A stretch of 64,000 nucleotides of DNA from Blastobasis lacticolella (GCA_905147135.1 LR990061.1:2720026-2784025); one strand, 5' to 3'. Positions 1 through 9,568 are shown, counted from the first letter of the stretch. The notes: a model not told the origin generated them from the sequence alone. Made by a program: numbers and translations.

Positions 1-92
1 GCCGCCTATGGACATCAGCAACACCAGGGGAGTCACCAATGCGTTGCCGGCCTCTGAAGAGACCTCTAATATACCTCTCGAACCATGTCATA
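1..92 (-). mobile_element. LINE 3' end fragment (WNELPA family)
   Basis: Antisense copy of the 3' end of the LINE seen at 43850-44231. It matches the segment encoding the last residues and the following UTR (CCTATGGACATCAGCAACAC, CCTCTGAAGAGACCTCTAAT). Truncated by the window edge. Confidence 0.65.
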
Positions 93-94
93 GT

Positions 95-345
95 GCAAAG
101 GAAACGCCTGATGGAAAGTGGTGACAGCTGCCTATAGACATTAGCAGCACCAAGAGTATCGCTAATGCGTTGCCCACCTCTATAACATGTTGCTCTGGCA
201 GCAAAAAGGCAAATGCTCCTGCATTGCCAAAGCCACGGTTACCCAAATCCCCACCCCATGGAGCACTGGAGACCTTACTCACCGGCAGGAACACAATACT
301 ATTTAAAAGAGTATTGTTTAGCTGCGGTATTCTGTAAGGTGAAGG
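95..345 (-). mobile_element. LINE 3' end fragment, related family
   Basis: Shares about 240 bp with 20265-20560, including GTATCGCTAATGCGTTGCCC, TGCTCTGGCAGCAAAAA and TACTATTTAAAAGAGTATT. It is abutted by the related tail at 1-92. Confidence 0.6.
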
Positions 346-591
346 TAAAATATGTACCTAATCTATTTGCGAGCGGGCGGCATCATCCACTGACAGTGAC
401 AGACGACCAGGGGCGCTAGCGTCGCGGAATTTCTTTACTTTTTTATGGCCTATGGTGGTGGTGCCGCGGCTTTTGAGCATTTTATTTTTTAATTATATAA
501 AATCATGTTTAAGTTTCCGACATTCATGAGCGTTTGTATAAAACCTAAACTGAAAAAATCCCTAGTCACTAACTCACTGATTCCTTCCCAG

Positions 592-762
592 ACGTATCGC
601 TTCCCTCGAGCGAAACGGAAGCGATGCTTCTCTCGCTGGCCCAATATCGCTCGGCGGCCCAACTAGGCGTGCAGGGCCGCGGGGCGCGACTAGCAGAATT
701 GAGGCGGCGACAGGCATCCGTCACCAACGAACTGGCTGTGCGGTATATGCATGATGCGCAAC
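592..762 (+). CDS. EDRF1: EDRF1 coding exon (first visible)
   Basis: The acceptor is a pyrimidine tract ending CCCAG at 587-591 and the donor is GTGAGT at 763. The exon opens with two bases of a split codon and ends with one base of the next. It encodes a stretch starting VSLPSSETEAM and continuing through an Arg/Ala-rich helix (RLAELRRRQASV) to YMHDAQ. It joins in phase to the exon at 1945, giving DAQQIYLKYVDEEDP, which is the conserved EDRF1 segment. Confidence 0.85.
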
Positions 763-3700
763 GTGAGTTTTCATATCACTTTTTTTATCTTATAAAATGT
801 ATATTCGTACCTACACTAAACATTTCAATGTACTAAACCTCGTTATAGTCAATTTGTGTAATTTATCTGTAGTGTCTCGTAAATGGCTGATGGAAATTAT
901 GCTATTATAAACACTATTACTAGTGTACAAAAAGTGATTTAATTCATATGCTATTATACTTATTTTATTGTTGTAAGCTGTGAGACACCAGGTGAGGTGG
1001 CGGTCAAATGCCTGTCTAGTAAAGTAATAAAAAAAAAATTCAAAATCTAAAATTTCTTTATTGATTAGGACATTGAATATCTCTTTCAATCGTCAAAAAT
1101 CGTCAGGGGGGTAGGAAAGTAGGAAGGAAACACACAGTGACACGCTGACCCTACGGCCGCAGCAAACCCACCCCACGCCAACCACGACCGGACCGTGCTC
1201 GACAATGCCAGGCAGAGCCGGAACGCCAATCCAAATACAATAAAATAAAATAAAATTACTATACTCGGAGAACAAATTCAAGATAGCCAACTTATAGCTG
1301 TTGCGTATAAATAAATAAATAAATAATCGTGGACCAATTCACACAGCGCCATCTAGCCCCAAACTAAGCAAAGCTTGTACTATGGGTGCTAGCTAACTGA
1401 TATACTACTTATATACTTTTAAATACGTACTAATTATACATAGAACACCCAGACCCGTAACAGAAATTAAAATTCATCATTAAAATTTCTGCCCGGCCGG
1501 GAATCAAACCCGGGACCTCTTGCGTAGCTGACTGGCATGTTGACCACTGAACCACTCAATTCGTCAATATATGTCCAATAACACAGCGATATTGTGACAG
1601 CAAACCTTACGCCGCAGTAGCATATAATCACATCATAATCTCTATCATCATCTCTATGCTTGGCGGGAGAATTGGAGATCACAGAGTTCTCTTCACTTAC
1701 CCAATTTACGGATATTAGGGTATTTGCGATTCTAAAATCCTCGAGATGGCGTTACTACGACGTGAGGTCTGATGTCAAAATAAAGCCCTGTCATTGGCTA
1801 GAATAGATTCGTTACTTTACTACAGTCGTTTCTGTCAAACACGGCAGTATTTCGAATAACAAAATCAAATTAGTTTTAGCCTATTTCAATTTTACACCCT
1901 ATTCCTCTATTCACAAAGCTTACAATCTCAATATTACTCCACAGAAATCTACCTCAAATACGTGGACGAAGAAGATCCTAAGTCGCCTAACGCCAAATTG
2001 CTTCTGAAGGAATTCACTTCAGTCGCCAATCGCTCGTTGGAATGTTTGAACGAGGCAACGGCCATATTTGAAGAAGTCAAGGACATAGCCAACCTCGCTC
2101 TGTTGCTGTGTAACAAGGGGAGATATATGAGGTTTAAAGCCCATTGCACGCCTGGAGATTTTACGTGAGTATTAGTGATTAGAATTGACCACACTGAATT
2201 TTATTTGATCGTCCACCGAGGTATAACCGGCAACTCCACGCTCAGTCTTCTAAATCTACTGAGAAAAAATCTGGTGTCTACATATATTTACTTCGCTTTT
2301 TTATGGATATATGAATGTCACTTGACACTTGACTCGCTTATTGAGAAACAATCGACACATTGACTATTCCATCCACCGAGAAACATTGACTTTACATACT
2401 GGACTTTACATACTGAAGCACTGACTCACTTATCAATCAATAAACTATACTGTGGGACCCACGCACTGACTCATTCCATTCCATAGAGACAGAATTAATC
2501 CGAACACTGAATCCTGAATCACTTATTTACCGAGACGGCGGTGGATTAGTGTGGACAGTGCACAGATAATCAATCGGTGACACTTGCTCGGGAATAATAA
2601 GACTGGCAATTCCACTCGGGATAGTCACTTATCCCATGCGAAATAATGGCTCCACCCACGCAGTAGTTCAATCATCCACCGAGAAACAGTCCCAGTCCAA
2701 TGACAAAAGAAAAAAAATCCTTTTTTTTTTGTCATTGGAAAAAAGAGGACTAGTAGGCATACTGTCAAATATTGCGTGTAATCCTTGTACCTTTTGTATA
2801 TATGGATGTGTCCACAAGGAACATGCATAATGAAATTCCTTAGCATTGAACATTTCTTAGCATTATATGATAAATAATAAATAAATAATCCATTTATTTC
2901 TCCACAACAACGTATTCATAATATTTTGATCTTTTATGAAACTAGGAACATTATAAACATGTTGGATACGTATACATATTTGTGGCGACTGGTGCCTGAA
3001 CTAGGGAAACCTGTGCTACAGGTCACCAGGTCTCCACCCCAGAGAATACATAATGTCATCGCCATAGGAATTTAACCATAAGGCCTGTCTTCTTTACTGC
3101 ATACACTAGCTTACTCATGACTTCACATATTAAACTTACTTATCCCTTAAAAACAAGTTTAATGCACACACTGGCTCAACCATCGACCGAAAAATCACAC
3201 ATAGAGATTAAGTCTACATTTAATTGATTCTACTTATGACTGATTCTGCATCAATCTCAATCATCGGCGAAGGGTTGCGCGTTTACCGGTCTCCTATTGG
3301 TTACATTTCGGAGAGTGTGCCATATGCGAGGCAGTTGCACGCCCTCATTCCGCCAATCGCTTTGGTACACAACTGTGTTCTACTTTTAATTTACTATTTT
3401 CTACTTTTATTTTGACGACCTGAGTGGTTCAATGGTCTGCCACGCAAGAGGTCCCGGGTTCGATTCCCGGCCGGGCAGAAATTGAATTGATGAATTTTAA
3501 TTTCTGTTACGGGTCTGGGTGTTCTATGTATAATAAGAATGTATTTAAAAAAAAAAAAAAAAAAAGTATTTAAGTAGTATATCAGTTATCTAGCACCCAT
3601 AGTACAAGCTTTGCTTAGTTTGGGGCTAGATGGCGCTGTGTGAATTTGTCCACGAATATTTATTTTATTTTTATTCATTTATTTTAATGTTTTAAAGAAT

Positions 3701-6700
3701 CGCTCAAATGCGGAATCGGTCAAAAGTAGAATCAGTCAAATGTAGACTAAACGAGAAATGCACTGACAGCACACTGGCTTTGAATCATCGTTACATCATC
3801 ACAGCCCATACCAGTCCACTGCAGGACTTAGGGCCTCTCCCACGAAAGGGGAGGTCATCGCCATCATCTCCACGCTCGGCCGGCGGGTTGGAGATCGCAG
3901 TGTTTAAATATAACAATCGAAAATGCTGCTGCCCATTTTCCAGCCTACGGAGACTCTTGATCTTTTGCCTCGAAAACATTAGTCGCCTCGTCCGACACCC
4001 ATGAGCGTAAGGGGTTGGTGCTATTCTACTCTGCCGGACACCACACGGCCATGCCGGACACCACACGGCCACTGGCTTTGAATAGCATACCATAATGACG
4101 TTACTCTGGTCCCACCCAGCGCGGAGAAACGCAGCCTCTACCGCTCGGCGGAGGAGCTGTACCAGTCGGCGCTGAAGCTGCTGGGGTCCCGCGCGCGCGC
4201 CGCGGGCGCCGCCGCCGCCGCCGTGTGGGACCTGGTCAGCTGGGAGCTCTCCGCGCACCTGTATACCAAGGCCGTGCTCATGCAGGACTGCCCCGATGTG
4301 TTCGTCAATGTGAGTGCCTATCGCCTACTTCCTTTTGTGATTCGTGTTCAACTCCCATGTATGTTGCATATCGGAATAAACTTTTTATCTATCTATCTTC
4401 CTAAACCGGTCCCTTGAGCGGATATAAATGTAAATAAAATAAATGTGCTTGGACAAATTCACACAGCGCCATCTAGCCCCAAAGCAAGCAAAGCATGTGT
4501 TATGGGTGATAGATAACTGATAAACTACTTATATACTTTTTTTTCTTTCTTATTAAATACATACTTATGTATGTATGTATGTAATCTCTTTATTGCATCA
4601 ATTTATAACATTACAGGAAATAAAAATACAGTTTATAATGCAAAGGCGAGCTTATCCCACAACGGGATTTCTTCCAGCTAACCTTTGATAAGCCGAGAAG
4701 ACCTTTGATGAGCGGTGAAGGCAATTAAGAGTAAAAACAATTAACTTTAAAGAATTTAACCCCATATATACATATGAGGATGTAAATATAGCTTATCATA
4801 CTTATCATCATACTTATCATACATATTCCACCCAGACCCGTAACAGAAATTAAAATTAATCATTTCAATTTCTGCTCGGCCGGGAATCGAACCCGGGACC
4901 TCTGCGTGGCGACCGGTCTATTATCCAACTGAACCACTCAGGTCGTCAAGTGTGGTCCCTATCTGATTGTGGTCCCTCGAGCGGATATGATTGTGATCCC
5001 TCGAGCACAATATTATTATGAACCCTCAAGTGGATATGATTGTTGTCCCTTGAGCGAATATGCTTGTGGTCCCTCGAGCGTAATATGATTGTGGTCTCTC
5101 GAGTGAAATTTTGGTCCTTCCAGCCAAATTTTATTACTAATTACCTATCCGACATATAATCCGTACATTCATATTTGTTTCGGTTATAACGGTTCCCCCT
5201 CTCCATTGTTTTGTAGTTTCTCTTGCTCTGCCTACATTTTGCGAACTCTCTTTCTCTTGGTTGAGTGGTAGATAATGCAATTTAGGCATTAAATTCACCA
5301 TTGTGCCATTTGGTGCATACAGTTTTAATAAATATTGGTCTTTCGGGAAATACACATGATCCTTCGAGCCGCATGTCAAAGTGTGAATAACTTGTATGTA
5401 TTTCACAATAAAATCCATAACCCATCCCTATAGGAGGCGTCCGAGGTCGCGGAGGCATTTAAGATGGCGCTGCGTCACTGCCCGCTGGGCGCCGGGCCGC
5501 GGCAGTACCTGTACCAGTTCCGCGCGGCCATGATCTACCACCGGCTGGGGTCGCTCTACCACGCGCTGTACCGGTAAGGATATACCTACAGGTGACAGGT
5601 GTCATTTGTGACAAAAAAACGCAGATAAAGCTGAAGAGACAGGTCTATAAGACCATCATTAGACCGTTTCGTTAATCTACAATCGTTTGTGGTAGCAAAA
5701 ATGTATGGAATTTGACATAAGCTAACGTTATCTGACATAAGCTGACGACCTGAGTGGTTCAGTGGCCAACAGCCGGTCTGCCACGCAAGAGGTCCCGGGT
5801 TCGATTCCCGGCCGGGCAGAAATTGAAATGATGAATGTTAATTTCTGTTACAAGTCTGATTGTTCTATGTATAATAAGTATGTATTTAAAAGTATATAAG
5901 TAGTTTATCAGTAATCTAGCACCCATAACACAAGCATTGCTTACTTTGGGGCTAGATGGCGCTGTGTGAATTTGTCCACGATTATTTATTTATTTATTTA
6001 TTTGCACATTAGTGGGCACTGATCTAACATTTATTTATATTTATAAGCTAACGTTTGTGGTAGAACTTGGTCCATAGACAATTCACGTACTTTTAGAGTA
6101 CAAAGGAGGCGGATTGGCGAATGATCCTACACAATCAAAGTCAATATATATGTTGGTAGAAATAGTCGAATTTCGACCTGTCAATTTTCTACCATACACG
6201 CATCACGCAAGCGGAGCTGTCAAAGGCTAGAACGGCTGATCTCCTATAGGATAGTAAAACTTGGAACCTACTAGAGCGACGCAAGCAGGAGCTGCGCGTC
6301 ATAGAAGTGAAGATGCTGCGGTGGATGTGTGGAGTTTCATAGAAAGATCGCGTTCGAAACGCCCACGTTTGAGGTAGCATTGGTGTCTGTGACATCGCAG
6401 AGTCAAGCAACGCTTGGCGCCCACGATGGTATGGCCACGTCTTGCGACAAATTACGTAGGAAACAAATGTCTTCACCCCCGCCAGGTAAGGGAAGGAGAG
6501 ACCGGCCCAAGAAGCGATGGGTTGACATAGTCAAGAACGATATGCGTGCCAATAAGCTCACTTACATTTCTGCCGAAACCCGAAGTGAACCAAGATACAC
6601 ATACGCCAAATTTATTACACCCTTCTTCTTTCATCGAGGGTTCAAATGAAAATATTCGGACGTCTCGAATTTATTTATTTATTTTATTTATGCTGTGTAC

Positions 6701-9568
6701 TTCATGCAGGTTCCTTACCGTCTCGATCCCACTAAAAATCAGCACTTGCTGTAGCTAATGCTGAGCTGGGGTCCTTTTTTTGGCATGACATTGGTCCATT
6801 CCATGATTTATTGTATTCGTGTGTTTGTACCCACTTTGGTGTTCTAAAATTACCTTAATATGTAAACGCTTATGGATTTTTGCGATGTCAAAATAAGCCA
6901 TGTCTATGTCCTCTAACACCGACTGTCCCCAGGTCGACAACAACAGACGGCCCCCGTCGCCGGACCCTTCTCTCCGCCACTCGCGACAACTACGCGCAAG
7001 CCAGCAACCTATTCGCGGCGTTGGAAGACCCTGGAATGTTCCTCACGGCACAGATGGAACATGTCGCTGTTTTGGAGACCCAGGCCGCTGGTGAGTAGCT
7101 TTAGAGTAGGTTTAGGTACAACAGGAGGGAAGGGAACAATGGTTTGTCGGGTGGTAGGACGGTGTCAAGCCTGAGGAGTCCGCCTTATACATTTCTGCCG
7201 CTAAGCAACCAATACGCGCAAGCCAGTAACCTGTTCACGGCGTTGGAAGACCCTGGGATGTTCCTCACGGCACAGATGGAACATGTCGCTGTTTTGGAGA
7301 CCCAGGCCGCTGTTGAGTCGCTTAAGAGGGGTTTAGAGTGCAACAGGAGGGTAGGGATCAATGGTTTATCAGGTGGTATGACTCTGCCAAGCCTGAGGAG
7401 TCCGCCTTATACATTTCTGCCGCCAAACAACCACTACGCGCAGGGTAGGGATAAATGATCCATGATCCAATCTGGTCAGGTTCCCCTGGTAGACGGGTCA
7501 CGGAGGTCAGATGATAGTCACTTCACTGTAATTCCGTTTCTTGTAACTTCAAATCCTGGATCATGATCATGGCAGAAACCGGGCCTTCGCGCGCGAGAGC
7601 ACAGACACATACAGTTTGAATTTTGAGTGATCCATCCCAGACAAGATTAGACAGTAGAAGCATCTGTTTCGAAGTGAAGTACCTCACCCTTGCTTTGTAG
7701 ATGTATTGACAGAGATTGGGCAGTTCAACGCCAAGAAGCTGGATTTTTATCTGTTATCCTTTGACTATGCCTATAGTCGCGTGATAGATAACATACACAA
7801 ATAAAATGTGCCGAAAGCCTTTAATTTTAAAGTATTTCGTAAATCTCAAACTAAATCCTTTTATGATTGCCGCGTCTCGCACTGCGGATGTTCGTATTAC
7901 GTCATATATTCTTTACGCATTTTATGTAAGCCACACACAAATTAAGCTAATCTTTTGCTCCATTTATACAAACTACTATTTATAGTATATTAAGATTTAA
8001 TATCTGCATGAGAATGACAAATATTTCAATGTAATTTAAACATTTAATTTGTTTAGGGATCAGTTTTGATTGCATTACAAATGTTTAGTTTGAACAGACG
8101 AGTCTTGTGTAAATAGACATTGTTTGTAATACTTACAATATTAGCTCTGAACAAATAAGTTGAAACTGAAAGTGAGGAGCACGTTTATAACAAAGAATTT
8201 CAAGTTTATCATGTGTATGAAAGGGTATTGGACTAGGGTATTAACCGTATAATTTTTCAAAACCGTACAATTTGCAGCGTATGAACTATCTCTTGTGCCA
8301 ACATGTGAACCAACTTCTTGAATATGGTTAAGATTTGTGATAGGCAATAGTAGTTTATGCAACTGTCATATAAAAGGGGGTATTAAAACAAGTTTGACAC
8401 GAGTGTTTTAATACCTAATTATATGCAGTTGCATACACTACTCTATCTACACTCATATTTTTATGTTAAAATATCGTACCTATAATTTTCTCAACTTTGC
8501 TGGCAGTAAGCTGCGAGTCAGTTCTGTTGTATCTACGCGTCGAGGTTATCAAGCGGCGGGAAATTCACTTCACTACTTTCACATTTATCTATATATTTGC
8601 TTCAAATAAGAAAAAACATTCACAAACACAAATTACAACCATAAGAAAAAATATTCTATTTAGAGGGAAAATAGCCGTGTGGTGACCGGTAGAGTAGAAT
8701 AGCTCCAACCCCTTACACTCGTGGGTGTCGTACAAGGCGACTAACGTTTAGGGGCAAAATATCTAGTCTCCATAAACTGGAAAATGGGCAGCAGCGTTTT
8801 TCATTGTTATGTTTGCAACACTGCGATCTCCAACCCGCCTGCCAAGCGTGGAGATTATGGCAATAACCTCCCCTTTTGCGGGAGAGGCCCAAAGTCCTGT
8901 AGTGGACTGTTATGGGCTGTGATGATGATGATGAGAGGGAAAATAATTACACAGAAATACAGGAAAATTTAAATTTTGAATTTGAATTTTGAATATGTTT
9001 GCGCGCTGCCTCGATTTGTTCTTGACGACAATGATGAACACTTTTAATACGAGATGTACATAAAGTGTCCAAACAAATGTGACTGCACACGTTGCATATT
9101 CTACTACATCTTCACCAAGTTTTTTCTAGTTTTTTCTATTCTACTTAATCCTATTACCTAATGCAAATCAAATCTCCCTCCGCAGTGACTCCGAACGTGA
9201 AGCTCAAGTCCCTCCAGACCGCCATCCAGCTCCTGAGGCAGTGCCACTCCATCATGAAGGTCATCAAGGAGAGGGACTCAGAAGACCAGAAGGATACTCC
9301 AAAACCTGAGGACACTGACGAGAAATCAATGAAGAGCGAACTCAGTCTCATATCTCTGTTCGAGAACAGATTGAACTTCATTTTAAAAAGTGTAATACAA
9401 TACTGTAGGTCCAAGAGTAATAAGGATTATGAGAAAATCACCGAAATGTACAAGAAGTTGTATTCGGCCAGTTTGCGAATCAAAAGAAGTGATGACGTCA
9501 GAGCGTATGCGGCCAGCATTTGTGACGTGCTCGAAGCTATGGATGATATCACCAAGGAGTATGAATAG
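592..9568 (+). CDS. EDRF1: EDRF1 (erythroid differentiation-related factor 1), C-terminal part, six exons; 5' end outside the window
   Basis: Join of 592-762, 1945-2164, 4120-4309, 5434-5573, 6933-7090 and 9186-9568. Every junction is AG/GT and keeps phase, giving 419 full codons plus one split codon before a TAG stop. The product is a helical, TPR-like protein. Recognisable EDRF1 blocks are YLKYVDEEDPKSP, ANLALLLCNKGRYMRF, RAAMIYHRLGSLYHAL and a C-terminal VKLKSLQTAIQLL block. In vertebrates EDRF1 is a nuclear regulator linked to erythroid and globin gene expression; its role in insects is not evident from sequence. Vertebrate proteins are around 1,200 residues, so roughly the last third is visible. 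The family call is from memory of conserved blocks and I consider it firm; no search was run. Confidence 0.88.
815..985. repeat. Interspersed repeat shared with 42140-42235
   Basis: Both places carry GTAAATGGCTGATGGAA-TTATGCTA and, further on, TTATTGTTGTAAG followed by a GTGAGACA or TAAGACA-type end. Class unknown. Confidence 0.4.
1055..1235. repeat. Interspersed repeat shared with 45540-45720
   Basis: The two copies share TTTCTTTATTGATTAGGACA, AATATCTCTTTCAATCGTCA, GGAAACACACAGTGACACG and ACCGTGCTCGACAATGCCAG. Class not recognised; TTTCTTTATTG at the left suggests the antisense of a polyadenylated 3' end. Confidence 0.5.
1303..1565 (-). mobile_element. Family A tRNA-headed SINE
   Basis: Minus-strand copy. 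The head at 1565-1485 contains a B-box-like GGTTTGATTCCC; the body contains AGATGGCGCTGTGTGAATT; the tail is (TTTA)n. The head resembles a tRNA but continues directly into SINE body with no acceptor-stem closure, so it is not a tRNA gene. Confidence 0.75.
1945..2164 (+). CDS. EDRF1: EDRF1 coding exon
   Basis: Acceptor CCACAG at 1939-1944 and donor GTGAGT at 2165. It encodes IYLKYVDEEDPKSPNAKLL, then a helical repeat, then ANLALLLCNKGRYMRFKAH and CTPGDF. The ALLLCNKGRYMR block is the best-conserved part visible and the main reason for the EDRF1 call. The exon ends after two bases of a codon that the first base of exon 4120 completes. Confidence 0.88.
2170..3240. repeat. Degenerate repeats in EDRF1 intron, with a hairpin
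   Basis: Short motifs such as CCACCGAGAAACA, CACTGACTCA and CACTTAT recur irregularly, suggesting decayed tandem sequence. At about 2698-2741, CCAATGACAAAA and TTTTGTCATTGG flank A/T runs and would form a strong hairpin. Nothing else is recognised in this stretch. Confidence 0.35.
3414..3688 (+). mobile_element. Family A tRNA-headed SINE
   Basis: Begins GACGACCTGAGTGG. The A box (TGGTTCAATGG) and B box (GGTTCGATTCC) match the pol III internal promoter consensus. The body includes an A-run and AGATGGCGCTGTGTGAATTT, and the tail is T/A-rich. One of the best-preserved heads in the window. Confidence 0.82.
3786..4070 (+). mobile_element. Family C short retroposon, 36 bp before an EDRF1 acceptor region
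   Basis: Flanked by a 13-bp target duplication ACTGGCTTTGAAT (3773-3785 and 4071-4083). It contains CATCATCACAGCCC, the CCACTGCAGGACTTAGGGCC block and TCTACTCTGCCGGACACCAC. The last 20 or so bases (GCCGGACACCACACGGCC) are duplicated in tandem at this copy. Read on the minus strand, the element has a 5' head GGCCGTGTGGTGTCCGGCAG and a (GAT)n 3' tail. Confidence 0.82.
4120..4309 (+). CDS. EDRF1: EDRF1 coding exon with alanine tract
   Basis: Acceptor CCACCCAG ending at 4119; donor GTGAGT at 4310. It encodes AEKRSLYRSAEELYQSALKL, then an Arg/Ala-rich low-complexity linker built on GCC codons (about 4190-4220), then VWDLVSWELSAHLYTKAVL. The exon is far richer in GC than its flanking introns. A family C retroposon ends only 36 bp upstream of the exon, between a 13-bp target duplication. 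Confidence 0.85.
4431..4950 (-). mobile_element. Family A SINE split by another insertion
   Basis: The SINE body and tail lie at 4431-4573 and the tRNA-like head (GGGAATCGAACCCGGGACC on +) at 4826-4950. Between them, about 4574-4825, is a different repeat containing TAATCTCTTTATTGCATCA and GGCGAGCTTATCCCACAACG, similar to 10684-10870. The order of insertion is therefore SINE first, second repeat later. Confidence 0.7.
4953..5125. repeat. Minisatellite, about 24-27 bp unit
   Basis: At least six degenerate copies of a unit close to GTGGTCCCTCGAGCGGATAT followed by GATT, in an EDRF1 intron. Isolated related units occur at about 4405 and 5350. Confidence 0.75.
5434..5573 (+). CDS. EDRF1: EDRF1 coding exon
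   Basis: Acceptor CCTATAG at 5427-5433 and donor GTAAGG at 5574. It encodes EASEVAEAFKMALRHCPLG, then QYLYQFRAAMIYHRLGSLYH. This matches the EDRF1 segment in which an amphipathic TPR-like helix pair carries the 'A-IHHRLGSLYH' signature. It ends with two bases of an Arg codon completed by exon 6933. GC-rich like the preceding exon. Confidence 0.88.
5618..5670 (+). mobile_element. RTE-like LINE fragment
   Basis: One frame reads KLKRQVYKTIIRP, the motif just after the reverse transcriptase domain in RTE-type LINEs. It may be the upstream part of the debris at 6180-6640. Confidence 0.5.
5744..6003 (+). mobile_element. Family A tRNA-headed SINE
   Basis: Full-length copy with head GACGACCTGAGTGG, B box GGTTCGATTCC, the AGATGGCGCTGTGTGAATTT block and a (TTTA)n tail. 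A short ATAAGCT lies on both sides (ending 5743, and again after the tail near 6050), a possible target duplication. Confidence 0.8.
6180..6640 (+). mobile_element. RTE-like LINE 3' debris
   Basis: Frames encode ERRKQELRVIEVKMLRWMCG and, after disruptions, GKGRRDRPKKRWVDIVKNDM, both typical of the C-terminus of RTE-clade ORF2. Frame changes show it is dead. Confidence 0.65.
6933..7090 (+). CDS. EDRF1: EDRF1 coding exon (parent of a tandem duplication)
   Basis: Acceptor TGTCCCCAG ends at 6932 and donor GTGAGT begins at 7091. After a Thr/Arg-rich linker (STTTDGPRRRTLLSATRD) it encodes NYAQASNLFAALEDPG and MEHVAVLETQAA. The last 100 bp and the following 122 bp of intron are repeated immediately downstream (7213-7434), where the donor is TTGAGT. 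Phase 1 at the donor joins correctly to exon 9186. Confidence 0.87.
7143..7205 (-). repeat. Family D fragment inside the exon duplication
   Basis: The antisense of the family D end (GACTCCTCAGGCTTGACA on the other strand) is present in copy 1; the equivalent piece of copy 2 is at about 7365-7427. Confidence 0.65.
7213..7312 (+). pseudogene. Duplicated EDRF1 exon fragment (second copy)
   Basis: This is a copy of 6991-7090 with 4 differences in 100 bp, three synonymous and one Ala-to-Thr, all transitions. The reading frame stays open and an upstream CTAAG (ending 7205) would be in the right phase as an acceptor. The donor, however, is TTGAGT instead of GTGAGT, and the only adjacent GT would shift the frame. 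I call it a non-functional or at most cryptic exon. A third, tiny copy (about 10 bp) starts at 7435. Confidence 0.75.
7447..7612 (+). mobile_element. Family B SINE fragment
   Basis: Carries TGATCCAATCTGGTCAGGTT, CACGGAGGTCAGATG and AATCCTGGATCATGATCA, the body and tail of family B as seen at 37757-38240. The head is missing. Confidence 0.65.
7613..8673. other. Intron sequence apart from the foldback
   Basis: AT-rich EDRF1 intron. Apart from the palindrome at 8351-8440 I see no exon, RNA gene or recognised repeat. Confidence 0.5.
8351..8440. repeat. Foldback palindrome in the last EDRF1 intron
   Basis: Arms TAGTTTATGCAACTG... and ...CAGTTGCATACACTA extend inward through GGTATTAAAACA, giving about 38 bp of imperfect pairing around a loop of about 12 bp. 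It has the look of a small foldback or MITE relic. Confidence 0.6.
8674..8933 (-). mobile_element. Family C short retroposon
   Basis: Flanked by a 12-bp target duplication AGAGGGAAAATA (8662-8673 and 8934-8945). Head GCCGTGTGGTGACCGG..., body TGGAAAATGGGCAGCAGCG, and a GATGATGATGATG tail. A clear retroposition event in the last EDRF1 intron. Confidence 0.82.
9186..9568 (+). CDS. EDRF1: EDRF1 terminal coding exon
   Basis: Acceptor TCCCTCCGCAG ends at 9185. It encodes 127 residues and stops at TAG 9566-9568. The block VKLKSLQTAIQLLRQCHSIM is the conserved C-terminal EDRF1 helix, followed by an acidic, Lys-rich low-complexity linker (about 9280-9330), then ISLFENRLNFILKSVIQYC and a final helix ending KEYE. 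It is less GC-rich than exons 4120 and 5434. Confidence 0.88.

Larger units (their letters stand above)
6991..7445 (+). repeat. 222-bp tandem duplication of EDRF1 exon plus intron
   Basis: The motif TACGCGCAAG or its start recurs at 6991, 7213 and 7435, an exact 222-bp period. Each unit holds 100 bp of exon and 122 bp of intron. The intron part includes an antisense tail of family D (AAGCCTGAGGAGTCCGCC). The array breaks off at about 7445, where a family B SINE begins. Confidence 0.85.

Noticed and set aside
3440..3480. tRNA genes at the family A heads (also 5744, 33900, 35870, 48160, 55640)
   Set aside because: A and B boxes are present but the acceptor and other stems do not close and the same body follows in every copy, so these are SINE heads.
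3791..4258. Long minus-strand frame of 155 codons
   Set aside because: It runs antisense across a family C retroposon and EDRF1 exon 4120-4309; an artefact of GC-rich coding sequence.
7144..7458. A 104-codon frame across the duplicated EDRF1 exon as an independent gene
   Set aside because: It is the duplication read through; the frame includes antisense family D sequence and has no start or splice context of its own.
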